Shown here one piece after another: positions 40,101 through 52,100 of a stretch of 64,000 bases of DNA. The notes below the pieces were generated by a model. The model worked only from the letters and a program-made list of their open reading frames with translations, did not search any database and was not told the DNA's origin. Each line of letters starts with the position of its first letter. Within the stretch, counting starts at the first letter, position 1. The DNA is from Gymnogyps californianus (Eukaryota > Chordata > Aves > Accipitriformes > Cathartidae), in assembly GCF_018139145.2 (NCBI RefSeq), contig NC_059486.1, positions 1,674,001 to 1,738,000 of the forward strand. Direction: 5' to 3'. Position numbers and translations under genes: made by a program.

Positions 40101-43100
40101 CTGAAAATAAACATTTTTGTTTGATGTTATGCCTAAGTTTTATGCTAGAGAATGTTATTGAGGCTTGGCAAAAGCTGAGTGCCTGGGAGAGGATGCCAAG
40201 CCAGCACCATCCCAGCTGGGCTGACAGCTAATTCCCTCTCCAGCTCCAGATCACAGTGGCGAAGAGTCAGGATGCTCTCAAGGACCAGGCAGCAGAGTGT
40301 GTTCCCACAGAGGCTGCAAGTCCTCGGGTAGCACTTACCCATCTCGCTCCAGATGTTTTGAGCCCCCAGGTCATCTTGTAGAGTCTTGCTGTAACAGCCT
40401 TTGTTTAGGACCAAGTGTTAATTTATTGTCCTCATTTCCCCTGTTTTGTTTGCTTGTTAGTGTGAACGAACACACATTTGTGTTTTGCTTTTGTTTCCAA
40501 TCATGTTGCAGACCCCTGAAGTCTTATAGCTGCCAGTGGTTTATGGACCACAGGTTGAGTAATGCTGCTCTGGGGTGTGTAGGTTTCTGTCCTCTTTGGA
40601 TGTTGTCGTCGAGTTGGTTATTGAAAGAGCAGCAGATTGGTGGACTGCTGGTGGCTGTTTGGATTGGCAAGCAGCGCTGCTTACATGCTTGGTTACTCGG
40701 AGGAGAAAAGCTTTTTGCTTTTAATTCTACTGTTGATGTCAGAGATTTGCTAAAATAGTCTTGATCTCTGTGCAGTGGGACAACAGCAACATTTTCATTA
40801 CTTCTCAATATGGACTAATGACTGGGTCTTTGGAGTGTGGGGAGGGAAAACTGATTTACGTGTCATCTTTTTTGGAACCTCTGTGAGTCTGAATCAATCT
40901 GCTGGCATTTGCTAATTTCTCTCCCTGACTAAAAGTATCAACCAGCTTCTGCTACATTTGCCTCAAGGATACTCATTTAACATGTTTGGCTTTTAATATG
41001 AGACATGGACATAATGTTCCTAATGGAGCCCCTGCTCATCAGTTCAGCTTGGCTTTTGTGCAAAGTGCTGTAAACCATTATGTGTAACATCTAGCTACTC
41101 AGGAAGCAGTACTGGCTGCTACTCTGTGAGGGCGTTTCTCTGCACCTCTTGGTGCTCCGTGCCTGAAGGAAAGGGTCTGTGTGGGCTGCCTGGCACGTAA
41201 AATGTGAAGCTGGACCAAACTAACTTTCTTGGTTGCCTCCCTGCCCTATCCTACTGAAACATCTTAGGCTTTCTGCATATTGGATACCTTCATTTAAATG
41301 CCCACCTAGAGCAGAGCTGAATAGCAAGACCAGTAAGACTTTATTGGAAATTATATCCTGTTTCATATCCAGTTTTCAGCATACAGCAAGATAGGGCAAT
41401 AAGGATGTTGAGGTGGGAGGGGGTGTTGAGGGACAGACTCGAGCAGATCAGCTCATTGCAGACTGCAAATTTGTGTTTGGGGTGTTTCTCGGTTGGGCAG
41501 ATTGTTCTTCTGTTCAGTAGCATGATGCTTTTCAAATGCAGTTCTTTGCCTACATCTTCAAAGATACCTTGATGGTTTCCTTAGAGTGCTGCTCTTTGTC
41601 TGTTGCGTATTTGCTTGCTTGTGTTTCAGGGAACAAATAACAAAATGGGGTAATGCTGATGAGTACTGCCAGTGAGGAGAATATAATGAAATTAGCAATT
41701 TGATTTGTCTTCTAGCAAATGATTTTTGAAACCTCAGTTGACAGTTACTGTTTTGTTGCCCCTTTCTACAGATTAGCTTCGTTTTATGAATTGGCAATTC
41801 CTGAGCTGGAATCTGCAATTAAGAAGAGGCATTATGAGGATAACAGGTGAAAATGTCTGCAAAGGCTTGCCTTTTCTTTTCAGTAAGACTCTCCCAGGGC
41901 TTAGTTAAAAATTCACTTCATGCTGCTTTCCCCACCTCTGTGGAGTTTTTCTATCTTTTTTATGCTGCTTCAAAGAACTCTGAAGAGATGGCTTTTCTAA
42001 TTCCAAATTTTCCTGGGCAGTGGGGTGACTAATGATTTCTTTCACTGCTGTCTAAGAAGAAATTTGATGGGAGACGCATTCAAATTGTAACAAAGCGTGA
42101 AAACATGAATGATATCTCTATGTATAAATTGGTCTCCTTTTAAGGCACGGACTATACTGGTACAGTTGAGATATCATGTGTCTAGCTGTCAAGACATTGG
42201 TGATTGATACTAACTTTGTTTAGAGCATGGATTTTCCTTAATGACTATGAAGTGGCTCTAATCTCTGGTCCTTGCAGCAAATAAATGATTCTGCTAATGA
42301 AATCCCTCCTCTAGAGGGTTAACTCTGGAGTAAAGGTGTGTTGAAGATTCAGATTTCTTGTGCTGACACCAACAGTGTCTTTTTCTCTCTCTGAAGTGTT
42401 TTTGCAGATTTGTGGAGGAGAATTTCGCATTCCAGAAGGAAGATGATAGAAGCTTTTCACATCCTAATAAACCAAGTCTGTCTGCAGCCCATCTTAGAAA
42501 GCAGGTATTGCACTTGGGCTCTGTGGTACTAGCCAGTTATTTGATTGCCATTGTGGGGGAGATTGTTTCCTCATTTTCAGATTTACTGGAGAAATGACCA
42601 GATACTGCTATTTGTGTTGGGGTTGTAGCCGAAGACTGTGGCTAAGATCAGAAGTCTGTTGTCCTGCATAGCAGGAATGTTCCAGATAAAGCTATATGAT
42701 CCAGAATTGGTGTGGTGAGCTGTGTGCTGACCCTACTACAGTGGGATAATGCTATGGTCCAACAAGCTTTCTAACCTCAGTTTATGGCTAAGTTGCAAAT
42801 TCTAATGGTGTGTGTAGACACCTTGACTGAGACACCATAGTAAAAGTGATGCAGTGTTACAGATCGCTGAAAACAGTTGTTTTAGATCTAGATACTGGTG
42901 CCTTTACCTAGTTCTTCCCCCACCTCCTATTGTGAAAATCGTTAACTGATAGCTCTATGAGTAATCTCAAAATTAAGGCAAGTATAACTATCCTTATTTT
43001 AAAATAGAGAAATGAAGCGAAATGTCCCAAAATCATGCTGCATATTGAGGACAAAGCCAAGAACCTGGATCCTGATTGCAAGGCCAGTGCTCCCTTGGGC

Positions 43101-46100
43101 TGGTCTCTCTTTGCCTGTACTCGTTAACAGGTTTTGTAGATTGCTGGTCTCTGCAGCTCTTGTTCTGCTTGAATATTTTCCCTGGTTTGATATCGGTAGA
43201 GTTGTCCAAGAAGATGAGGAGGGTCTGTTGGTGGAATTCCTTATGAGAGACCTGGATTTGCTTCCTTGACTTCCTCTGTGACCTGGACTCTATCACCCAA
43301 TCTGTCTGTGCTGTAAATCCAATCCTTAAAGGAGCAATAGCAGCCTTGCCTTACCCTTGCTTACCTGAGTATTGCCTTTCAGTACCCACCGGAATATTGA
43401 AAGTATAAACGAACCAAAGAGTGTAACGTGTCCAGATTCCACAATATTAAGGACTATATATACTTCAGAGGTAGTAAAGGACAGCTCCAGAAACTCATTG
43501 CCAGTTTGAGGAGAGCTGAGGCTACTGTGAAAATGATGTGTCTGGCTTCTAGAGAAATACCTTTTTCTCAACACTGATCTACTGCAGAGAGCATTCCCTC
43601 CTGCTGTGAGGCTTGATGCATCAGCAGCAATGGGAGGTGTAGGCGTTGTAACAGAAAGGTTGCAATAGGAGTTTGCTTGGCATATGTTCTTACGTAGGTG
43701 AGCACATACTTTTTAGGAGGTTCACTGGTATAATCCCAAGACACATAATAACAGCGCAATTACAAAAGCGCTACACGCCCTTTTCTGCTTATTGCAAGTC
43801 TGAGGCATCAAACTATGGTTTGTAAAGTCTGTCTCAGTCTTGTAATTCTAACTGTGATATGGCTTTAGATCTAGCTGGCTGAAATGTTTGCTGAAGCCAA
43901 TAAAAGAAACTTGTTTCCATTTGATCCTTTGCTCCTGTGAAAGCCAAAAAGTGGTCTGAAATCTATTTTCAAATGAATTTTCCCTTGATGTAGAAGTGTG
44001 ACTAGTTTGGCTAGCGAGGCAGAATGTGGAGATTGTGCAATGCGGCAGGCTTACCACTGAGTTTTTCACTCTGTTGTGCCATTGTTTTCTGCAGCTGTGA
44101 GAATATTCAGCCTTTTATTGAGGAATTTCTACAGATCTTCACTTCGGTGCTTCAGGAAAGGAGGTGAGCCTGGCTGAAAAGAGGCCCAAGGGGAGGGTCA
44201 GCTTGCCTTCCTCTTCCATTCTTTCCAACAGAATTGCCCGAGACGTTGTTATGAGGCATTACGATGCATTTGGGAGTTAGAAATCATTCTAACTAGTTGG
44301 GAGAACTGCTGCGAGAGGATTTCAGACTGCAGTACAGACTTTATTGTGAAGGTGAAGAGGATGTTGTATGACGCTGTAGATTGTTATTCTTCACTCTCTT
44401 TAATCCAGGCTTTCAAAGTGGAGGATAGCAACTTAGCCATTAGCTACCTTGACAAGTTAGACTATTATTCCTAATCTGTGCTTTTCAACTGGGGTGACGA
44501 GACCAGAAAGATATTGAGTGCTAATGCTGAAGATGCAGAGTGAGTAAGTGGCAGAACTGGGAATTCGATCTTGTCGTCCTGACGATGCTGTCATTCTGAT
44601 CATGTTCAAATCGTAAACCATATTTTCTCTGTAATGCAGCACTGGGTTACAGGTCTTAACATCATGAGGAGTGTTGCAACTGGCTCTGATGGCTTGGGGG
44701 GAAGTGTTGCTGCAGTATAATGGGAGCAAAATCAGACATGGCAACGCATGCTGGAATTCATTACTGGGTGAGAGGTTATACGTGTTCCTGCCTGAGCAGT
44801 GAGGAAGTCAAAGTGGCATAGCAGAGATGGCAGTGTGTGACAGGCCTGCTGCTGGTTTATTGAGTTTGACTGATTAAACCTGCTTCTGCGTTTTCAGATT
44901 TCTCCGTGACTATGATGAGCTGTTTCCTGTTGAGGATGATGTCAGTCTGCTTCAGCAAGCGTCCTCCACCCTGTATCCTTTGCTGTCACCTCGGGGCTGT
45001 GCAGACCTGGCTGCTCTTAGATTCCTTCATGGCAGTGGCGTTTCCACTGTTGCTGCCTCTGGTTAAGGTGCATGACTGGCAATAAGTGATGGAAAGTTTT
45101 CCCTTAACAAAAAAAAAAGAGGGAATGTTGATGTAGGCACAGGCTTGCGAGTTGCTGAAAATCGCGTAGTTACTTCAAGGCGAGGTCTGAATAAGTGCAT
45201 CTAGAAATGTCCTTAATGCCGTCCTCAGAGATGAGACCAGGACAGCCTATATCCTCCAAGCAGTGGAAAGTGCGTGGGAAGGGGTAGACAGGAAAAAAGC
45301 ACAAGGCATTAAAGATCCAACACCACCAGCAGCGTCTAATGGAGCATCAGCCATAGTGGAGAGCACTGCTGAGGACATGGAAGAGCTCGGGGCTGCATAT
45401 GCATCAGAAGATGAGGTGAGTAGAGCTGTGTGGGTAGGACAGGGTTCTGCTCTTTCTGTCCTTACTTCACTCCTCTGTGGAGAGAGGATTGGTTTGCTCG
45501 GTTTTGGGGATTACGTGAGATTTAGTCTCATTTCTGACCTTTGCTAGATTTCGGTGCAGCCCCATGCGCCTTGTGAAATCAGAAACAACGCTACACCTGA
45601 ATCCTGGCCTTATCTTTGAGCAAACTGCTTGTAACTCCCATTGGCTTGGGTTTCCTGTTGCTGTGATTTATTCAAATACTGTGCTTCATCACTGTAGTTC
45701 ATGTGCATATTTTTTAAAAGCACAGTTCGTATGTTATTTGAGGAAAGGATTCTCCATAGTGTCCTTGCTGACTCAGGGACAGACAAAAGTAGTTGTGTGC
45801 CCGAGTCTGTGTCAATAGACCTTGTGTAGTATAAACAACTGAGCTGATTTCTCTTCTTTTGACTGCAGTCTTTGACTTCTTTGTGTTTAAATTCTGATAA
45901 CCCAGACTGCTGCTTTCCCTTTTTTTTTAATGTGCATCCCTGCCTTCCCTCAGCTGCTGTCTCTTTCCAGTAACGCCACCAATTCTCTTTGGTGTATGTA
46001 GTGTGCCGGTGCAGCTGCTGCGCCCATTGCCAAGGTGTCAGGGGTGGAGCTGGACTCTCTGATCTCTCAAGTGAAAGACCTGCTGCCAGACCTTGGTGAG

Positions 46101-49100
46101 GGCTTCATCCTGGCCTGCCTGGAAGAGTACGGTTACAACGCGGAGCAAGTGATCAACAACATTCTAGAAGATAAGCTGGTGCCATACTTGGATAAGCTGG
46201 ACCGAACAATGCAAAGGTTTGGGACAACTTCTGGCACAGCTTTGATGCCTTTTGGTTTTTTGTTTGTGGGTCATCATTTAACATCATTCTTGCTGAAGAC
46301 TGGACACTTGTAGAGCTCTGAAGTTGCATGTGCATTTTCTTGGGGTAGATAGCTGCCGTGAAAGCTTCTCATTGCCATCTGCCGCTAGCTTTCTGCCCTC
46401 GTTGTGTCCCTGCAGAGGCCTGGAATATTCACTGCTCAGCATTTCAGTAGAGCAAGTGCTGGGTTGTGTTTTGTGATGGGGGGACAAAAATACTTGCACA
46501 TTAAATGCTCAAATAAGAACCATTAAAATTCCATCACGGGGACGTTGCCCAGCCCAGGCTAAGCTAATAGAATGTGTTGCCTTTAAAAGTTATTTTGCTG
46601 CAAAGGACAGGGTCATAGGTGTTAAAATCCCAGCTGTCCTGCAGGAAAGGGCATCTTCAAAGGAACTAATTCAGCTGAAATTCAACCTGCAGGGTCACAT
46701 ACGGTATTTGACAGGCTACTGTTTTGTGATTGAAGTTAAACCAGAGAGATTGGAAATGGCAATTCGGATCCATTTTTATCTACCCTTTGACAAACTTGCC
46801 AGGCTTTTGCTTGTTTCTCTGGGTTGTACATGGGACGTAGGGTTTATAGCTGGCAGTGGAATTGAGTTGTTTTAGTTTGTCTGCAGCTGCTAGCATGTGT
46901 TTGTGCTGCAACAGCAGTTTCTGACAGTGTCAGGATGTGAATGTGCTGTTTGTTCACATTTCATGGCGGAATGGGCAGACTGTCTCATTGTTGCGTTAAA
47001 AAAGGAAAGCATCTTTATCAGAAAAATGATGTAAAAAAAAAAAATCTTAGTTTTGCAACAGTCTTCATGCTCTCACAGTCAGATCTGCTGACTTTGGCAC
47101 TAATGATGTGGGGTGGGCTTTTGGAAGGGTGGGGTTTTTCTGCAAAGCCAGCAGTTACAGAAGATAGGGCTGGATTTTTTTTTTTCCCTGCCTTTTGTGT
47201 CTTGAAACGAAACTGTCAGATCAATAGCAAATGTAGAATTTTGATGACTGCTGATTTTAGAAGTGAACATAGCAGTGTTTTCAGACGCCCAGCTGAGCTA
47301 ACAGCACCAACACAATGAATGTAAAAATAATGGTCTTTTGACTTATAAGTTGAACAAATGTGAACCTGGAATCCTGAGAAAGAATTAAGAAGGAACCATA
47401 GGGAGATAAATATCCTGAAATCAACAGTGGCAAATTATTGGAATTTTTTCCAGCATGTAATTCATCATACTTAGCGTTTGGCTTTACTGAGTCACTGTTT
47501 TGAGCCCAGGCAGTCTGTTGAATATTCCATGCTGCTGTACAGTTTTACTTATTCTTAAATGAACAGAAGAATTTTCTTTTTGCTTTCTGTAAGTTGCTTT
47601 AGTTTCCCCACAAAGGTAAGCTTTGAAAACTGTGCCTTTTATCTTAGAGCAATGCCATGTAGTGGTTGTGCACGTACTATAGTGCGGCTGTGAAATGAAG
47701 GAGTTGCAATCTGTGACCCAGTCAGCCAGCACCACGAAGAGGATCTTGGCATGCTGTGGATGACTTTGAGCCTGACAAAGAAGAAACCAAGGTCTTAGGA
47801 AGGAGAGGACTTGGTCTTCCTCAGTTCACCTTTGGTTTTATTCTTTCTTTTTTTTTTTTTTTAACAGACAGCTGAAGCCAGACCCTACTCCTCTAGTCAC
47901 TTCTCGCTATAATGTTTCCAGAATGATGAGTTTGATGTTTTCAGTAGGGATTCAGTGGATGTTTCTCGGATAAAAAAAGACAAGTGGTGAGTATCATGTG
48001 CCCTTAATTAACCCTGTCTGTGAGGAGGAATAAATATCTGCAAACCTGCGAGTTTATTTCTCGTACAAACCTCCTGCAGGAATTTGTTGGCAGGGGGTAA
48101 GGCTTATCAAAAATGTTTCCCACCTGTTTCTTCTGTTTCTCTGGGGAAGTAAAATGAAATGTTATTAGGGGTTGGTTTCAGTTAGTGTTTTTCCTAATTG
48201 GCTTTCCTCTGTATGCTGCTAGAGATTGCTCTGCCTAGCTCATTTGTAATGTCGGGCTCTTGCTTCTTGGTCTTCATGTTAAACCTGTACTGAACAACAA
48301 ACCTTGAAAAGCAACCATCTCTACGAGCCTGGGATTGTGACTCAGAACGGAGAATAAATAATGACTTGGTTTCGATCCAAGTGAAGCTTCAATATCCGTC
48401 TGCTTCAAAATCTGATAACGCTCAGTGGCTTAGACTACTTTTGTTGTTCCTGCTGCTGTAAGCTTCCTGCAGAAGGGCATTTCTTTTGCTTTCCGCCTAG
48501 TTTGGCGTGTTGTGCTGTGCTGTGCCACGCTCCATGCAAATTTAGGTTAGGGTACTGTCCTGCTGGCTCCCGTCGATATCAACTGTATCTCTCTAATATG
48601 GTTGACTTGTTTCAGATTCTTTTTAAACACTTTCTCTAACCAGCCAGGTGTAATCTTTATGTTGGTATGTATTTACACAGAATGTAAATAAAAGTCTGGC
48701 TGGAGATTGAGCCACATGACCCTGGGAGCTCCTGGTTAAGGTTCTGGTTGCAAAAGCTGCATCAAACTCTCAGGAGAAAACCACTTTTGTCCCAATGTCC
48801 AGTCAAACAGCTTCTCAGCAGCAGTGCTATTGTGTTTATACTGGCTTGGCTAGGCAAGAAAATAATTTCTTTTCTCTCTGGCCAAGACAATGACTTTTGA
48901 AGTGTCCATAGCTAAGAATTCACAGGCACAATCTCTCTCTTTTCTCCTCATCGTGTTGCTTTGCTCAGAGCGCAGGCAGGCACCTTGTCAGCAGGAGCCT
49001 TGTGCACAGGCGTGCTTGGTTATCTCCCATCTCCCCAAAGTCTTGCACACGTGGGTAGCTGCTGCAGCGGCTGGACAAGGCCAGAGAGCACTGTCTTGAG

Positions 49101-52100
49101 TTCAGCACGGTGCATCCAGTGTACGGAATAACCCTGCTCAGAGCTCCCTCTGCAGATCACTTAGAGAGCTTTGAGAGCTGTAAGCCATCTCTGAGCTGGG
49201 TTGTGGGACGCTGCTCCCATGGCGTTGTCCTCCGGCTGCTGCCAGGGAGGCTGCGGCTTCTCTCCAATGGTAACATTGCTCCTTGAGAAAGCTGTCACCT
49301 CTTCTGTACTGTTACGTGACCTCTTGGGATTATCCTCTTACTGCTGCTGTTCCTAGTGTCTCTTGGCCTCCCTCAGGCTATGTCTTCATTTCAAAACAGT
49401 TCTTCTTACACTGAGAACACTCTCTGCAGGACTCCGGACACGTTATTTATGTTTTGAGTGGTTTTTAAAACCTGGAGGTAACTAGCTGGGATCAGCAATG
49501 TATACCCTATGCCCAAAGTTGACCATATCTAACTAAATCAAAGGATAAGCTATAGTACCTTGCTCTCTAGGATTTAACATTCAGAACTCCATAAATATGG
49601 AGTGTGTCCTTTCAGCACTGAAAGAGCAACTTCCTCAGTAGTCCTTGTTCCGCAAGCAAGAAGCCTGATGCTTTACCCAAGCGTCTGGGTGACAGGGTTC
49701 TCCTAGCCTAGTTTGAGATCTGCTTTGGATTTGAATTTTATCAATATACCTTTTTTCATCCTTCACCCCCTTTCTTAAAATCTTTTGCTCACCAAATTCT
49801 GCTTGTGTTTAGAGTGGCGTTGCTGCCTAAGCATGATGTCGCAATAGTGCTTCAAGAGCCAGATCAGGTTGGGTCCCATTGCGCTAGCTGCTCTGCGGGT
49901 AAGCGTAAGCAGTTTGGGGCAGGGACTGTTAATGTGAAGGAGAAAGCCACACCAGGATGAGGAGAGAAACGAGCACGAGGAAATGAACATACTAGCGTAT
50001 ATGTGATTCTCTGCTGATCCTGAAAAGTGATCTCGCCTGTCTCTGCCTGTCCAGCTATAATTGCTGGCTGAATCTGTCTCTTGAAGTCAGAGCATGCCCT
50101 GAACACCGTGGGACTAGAGGAGCTATCCCACTGTTTTTCCTGGAATTGGTGCCTGAAACACATCATTGCAGCTCTTCTGCAGTCATCAGACCAGCTCAAC
50201 AGGAAACAATTATCAAATACTTAGTTCAGTCTCATGCTGAATACCAGCAGAAGATGTTATCCCAGCCTAGGTATGTGTGAACTAACCACATGCTTGTAGG
50301 GCATTTTGCAGCTAAATGCAGGCATGTAACAGAGTGAGTCACGTTAGAGAGGGGAACCACATCTATCTGTAATGTTACTTTGTTTTGAGATTCTTCATGA
50401 AAATCAGGCTGCTTGGATCACTTCCCCACTGCTTGCTAGTATGTCACGTAAGTCTATCCATTCTTGAGTCACTGACAGTCTGCCTTGGACGGGTTCTTTC
50501 TCTGATAATATCCAGATGCCAAATAGATCACTGATGTATGTTCCTCCTAGACTTTGAGGGCTGCAAGTTGTCCTGCGAATACTTGGCAGTGGATCCTTGC
50601 TTTGCTGCAAGCATATACTTGGCTGGTCTGAAAAATGGGACTTCAAAGAGTTTTGCTTGTGCAGCTTGAGACACAGCATCTCAGTGGCTGCTTTTTAATA
50701 TCTCTGTCAAAAATCTATTTCTTGGTCTTCCCTTCTTTAAAATGACTGTAATTTTCTTTAAATTAAAAGAGAAAAAATTGTACGTGCAGTGCTTTGAGAT
50801 AGGTTGGATCAGAATCACTAGTCTACTCTGTTTTGTTCTTTTCATTCTTAGTTGTGCTTATTCTAATCCTTACTTGCTGCACTGGTAATTATTTGGCTTC
50901 CCCCCATCTACGTTCGTATTTTGCATCTCATGTTTGTGAGCTGAGGTTCTTGACTAGAGGAACACACGTGTCCGTGCAGCAGTTACTCTAATGCAGCCCT
51001 GGGCCCTGATTTGCAGCTGTGAGTGCTACCGCAGCGAGATGATACTGCAGCATGGTGTTAGAGGGCACTCTGGGCCTTGCAGAGCCGTCTCGTAGACTGG
51101 AGTCTTAGCCCTAACAGCTTGCCATTCGAGATTCATGGGACTTCTTGTGTTATTTGGATCTTGGCCAAATTTCACCTTGAGTATAATTGCATTTGGCCTC
51201 CTGCAAAAGCTTTCTTTCTCTCTCAAATGACAGCGGTGGTCTCCAATTCCTGTTCTTATCTGCTGTGTAATCTTGCTGGGCTTCTGTTTAAAAATGAGTT
51301 CGTTCCAAGCCAGGAGTGGCCGTTTTTAGTAGCCAGACAAACAGCCCTGTTATAAATCAGAGGGGAAACAGGGAGGCTTTAGTGCTTGTGGAATTTGAGA
51401 TGAGACTTCTGTTGCTTCAGCTTCCACTTACTAACAGGAAAGAAAGTAACTTATAGAGAAGATCTTTACGCTGCCTTTCTGTGTCTGCCTCTCTGTTTCC
51501 ATGCTGTGGAGTGCAGGAGGCAGAAGGACACGACCAGGAGTTTGCTGAATGACAAACGCCTGATTGCTGAGCAGAAGGAGCGCTACAGCCAGTACAGCAT
51601 GATTGTGGAGGAGATTCCTGTGCAGCAAGGAGACGCTCAACTCTACAAGGAGGACTATGAGGACGAGTACGATGACACTTACGATGGAAACCAAGTGGGG
51701 GCAAATGATGCTGACTCAGATGATGAGCTGATCAGTAGGAGGTAGGTGCTGTGGCTTCAGTGAATGGGAGGTTGATGGGAATTGCCACCTAGAGTTGTCC
51801 GGCTCGCACAAACCTGTTCAACACTGGTTTTGGGCTCTGTTTCTCAATGAGGACGTGCATGCTTCAAACCACCCCTTTTTCTGCTGCTGCTGCTTTCTCT
51901 GTAACATGCAAGGAGGGAGATCTGGGTCTCCCTTCTCCTGTTGGTAGGGAGTGTTGCCATGGCATGCACCCGGGACGTTCTCAGGCTTCCACTTTCTGTG
52001 TCTGCAGGACTCGGCCATTGCCTCGACAAATCTAAGAGGGGACTTTGCCATTGTGTTGAAACTTGCACTCAGCACTGCTGCTGCTTATAGAAAACTATCC

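Noticed and set aside
45970..46001. Upstream CCAG acceptor for the ASCC2 CUE exon
   Set aside because: It would place TAA directly in frame after the splice; the AG at 46,000-46,001 gives an open, conserved frame.
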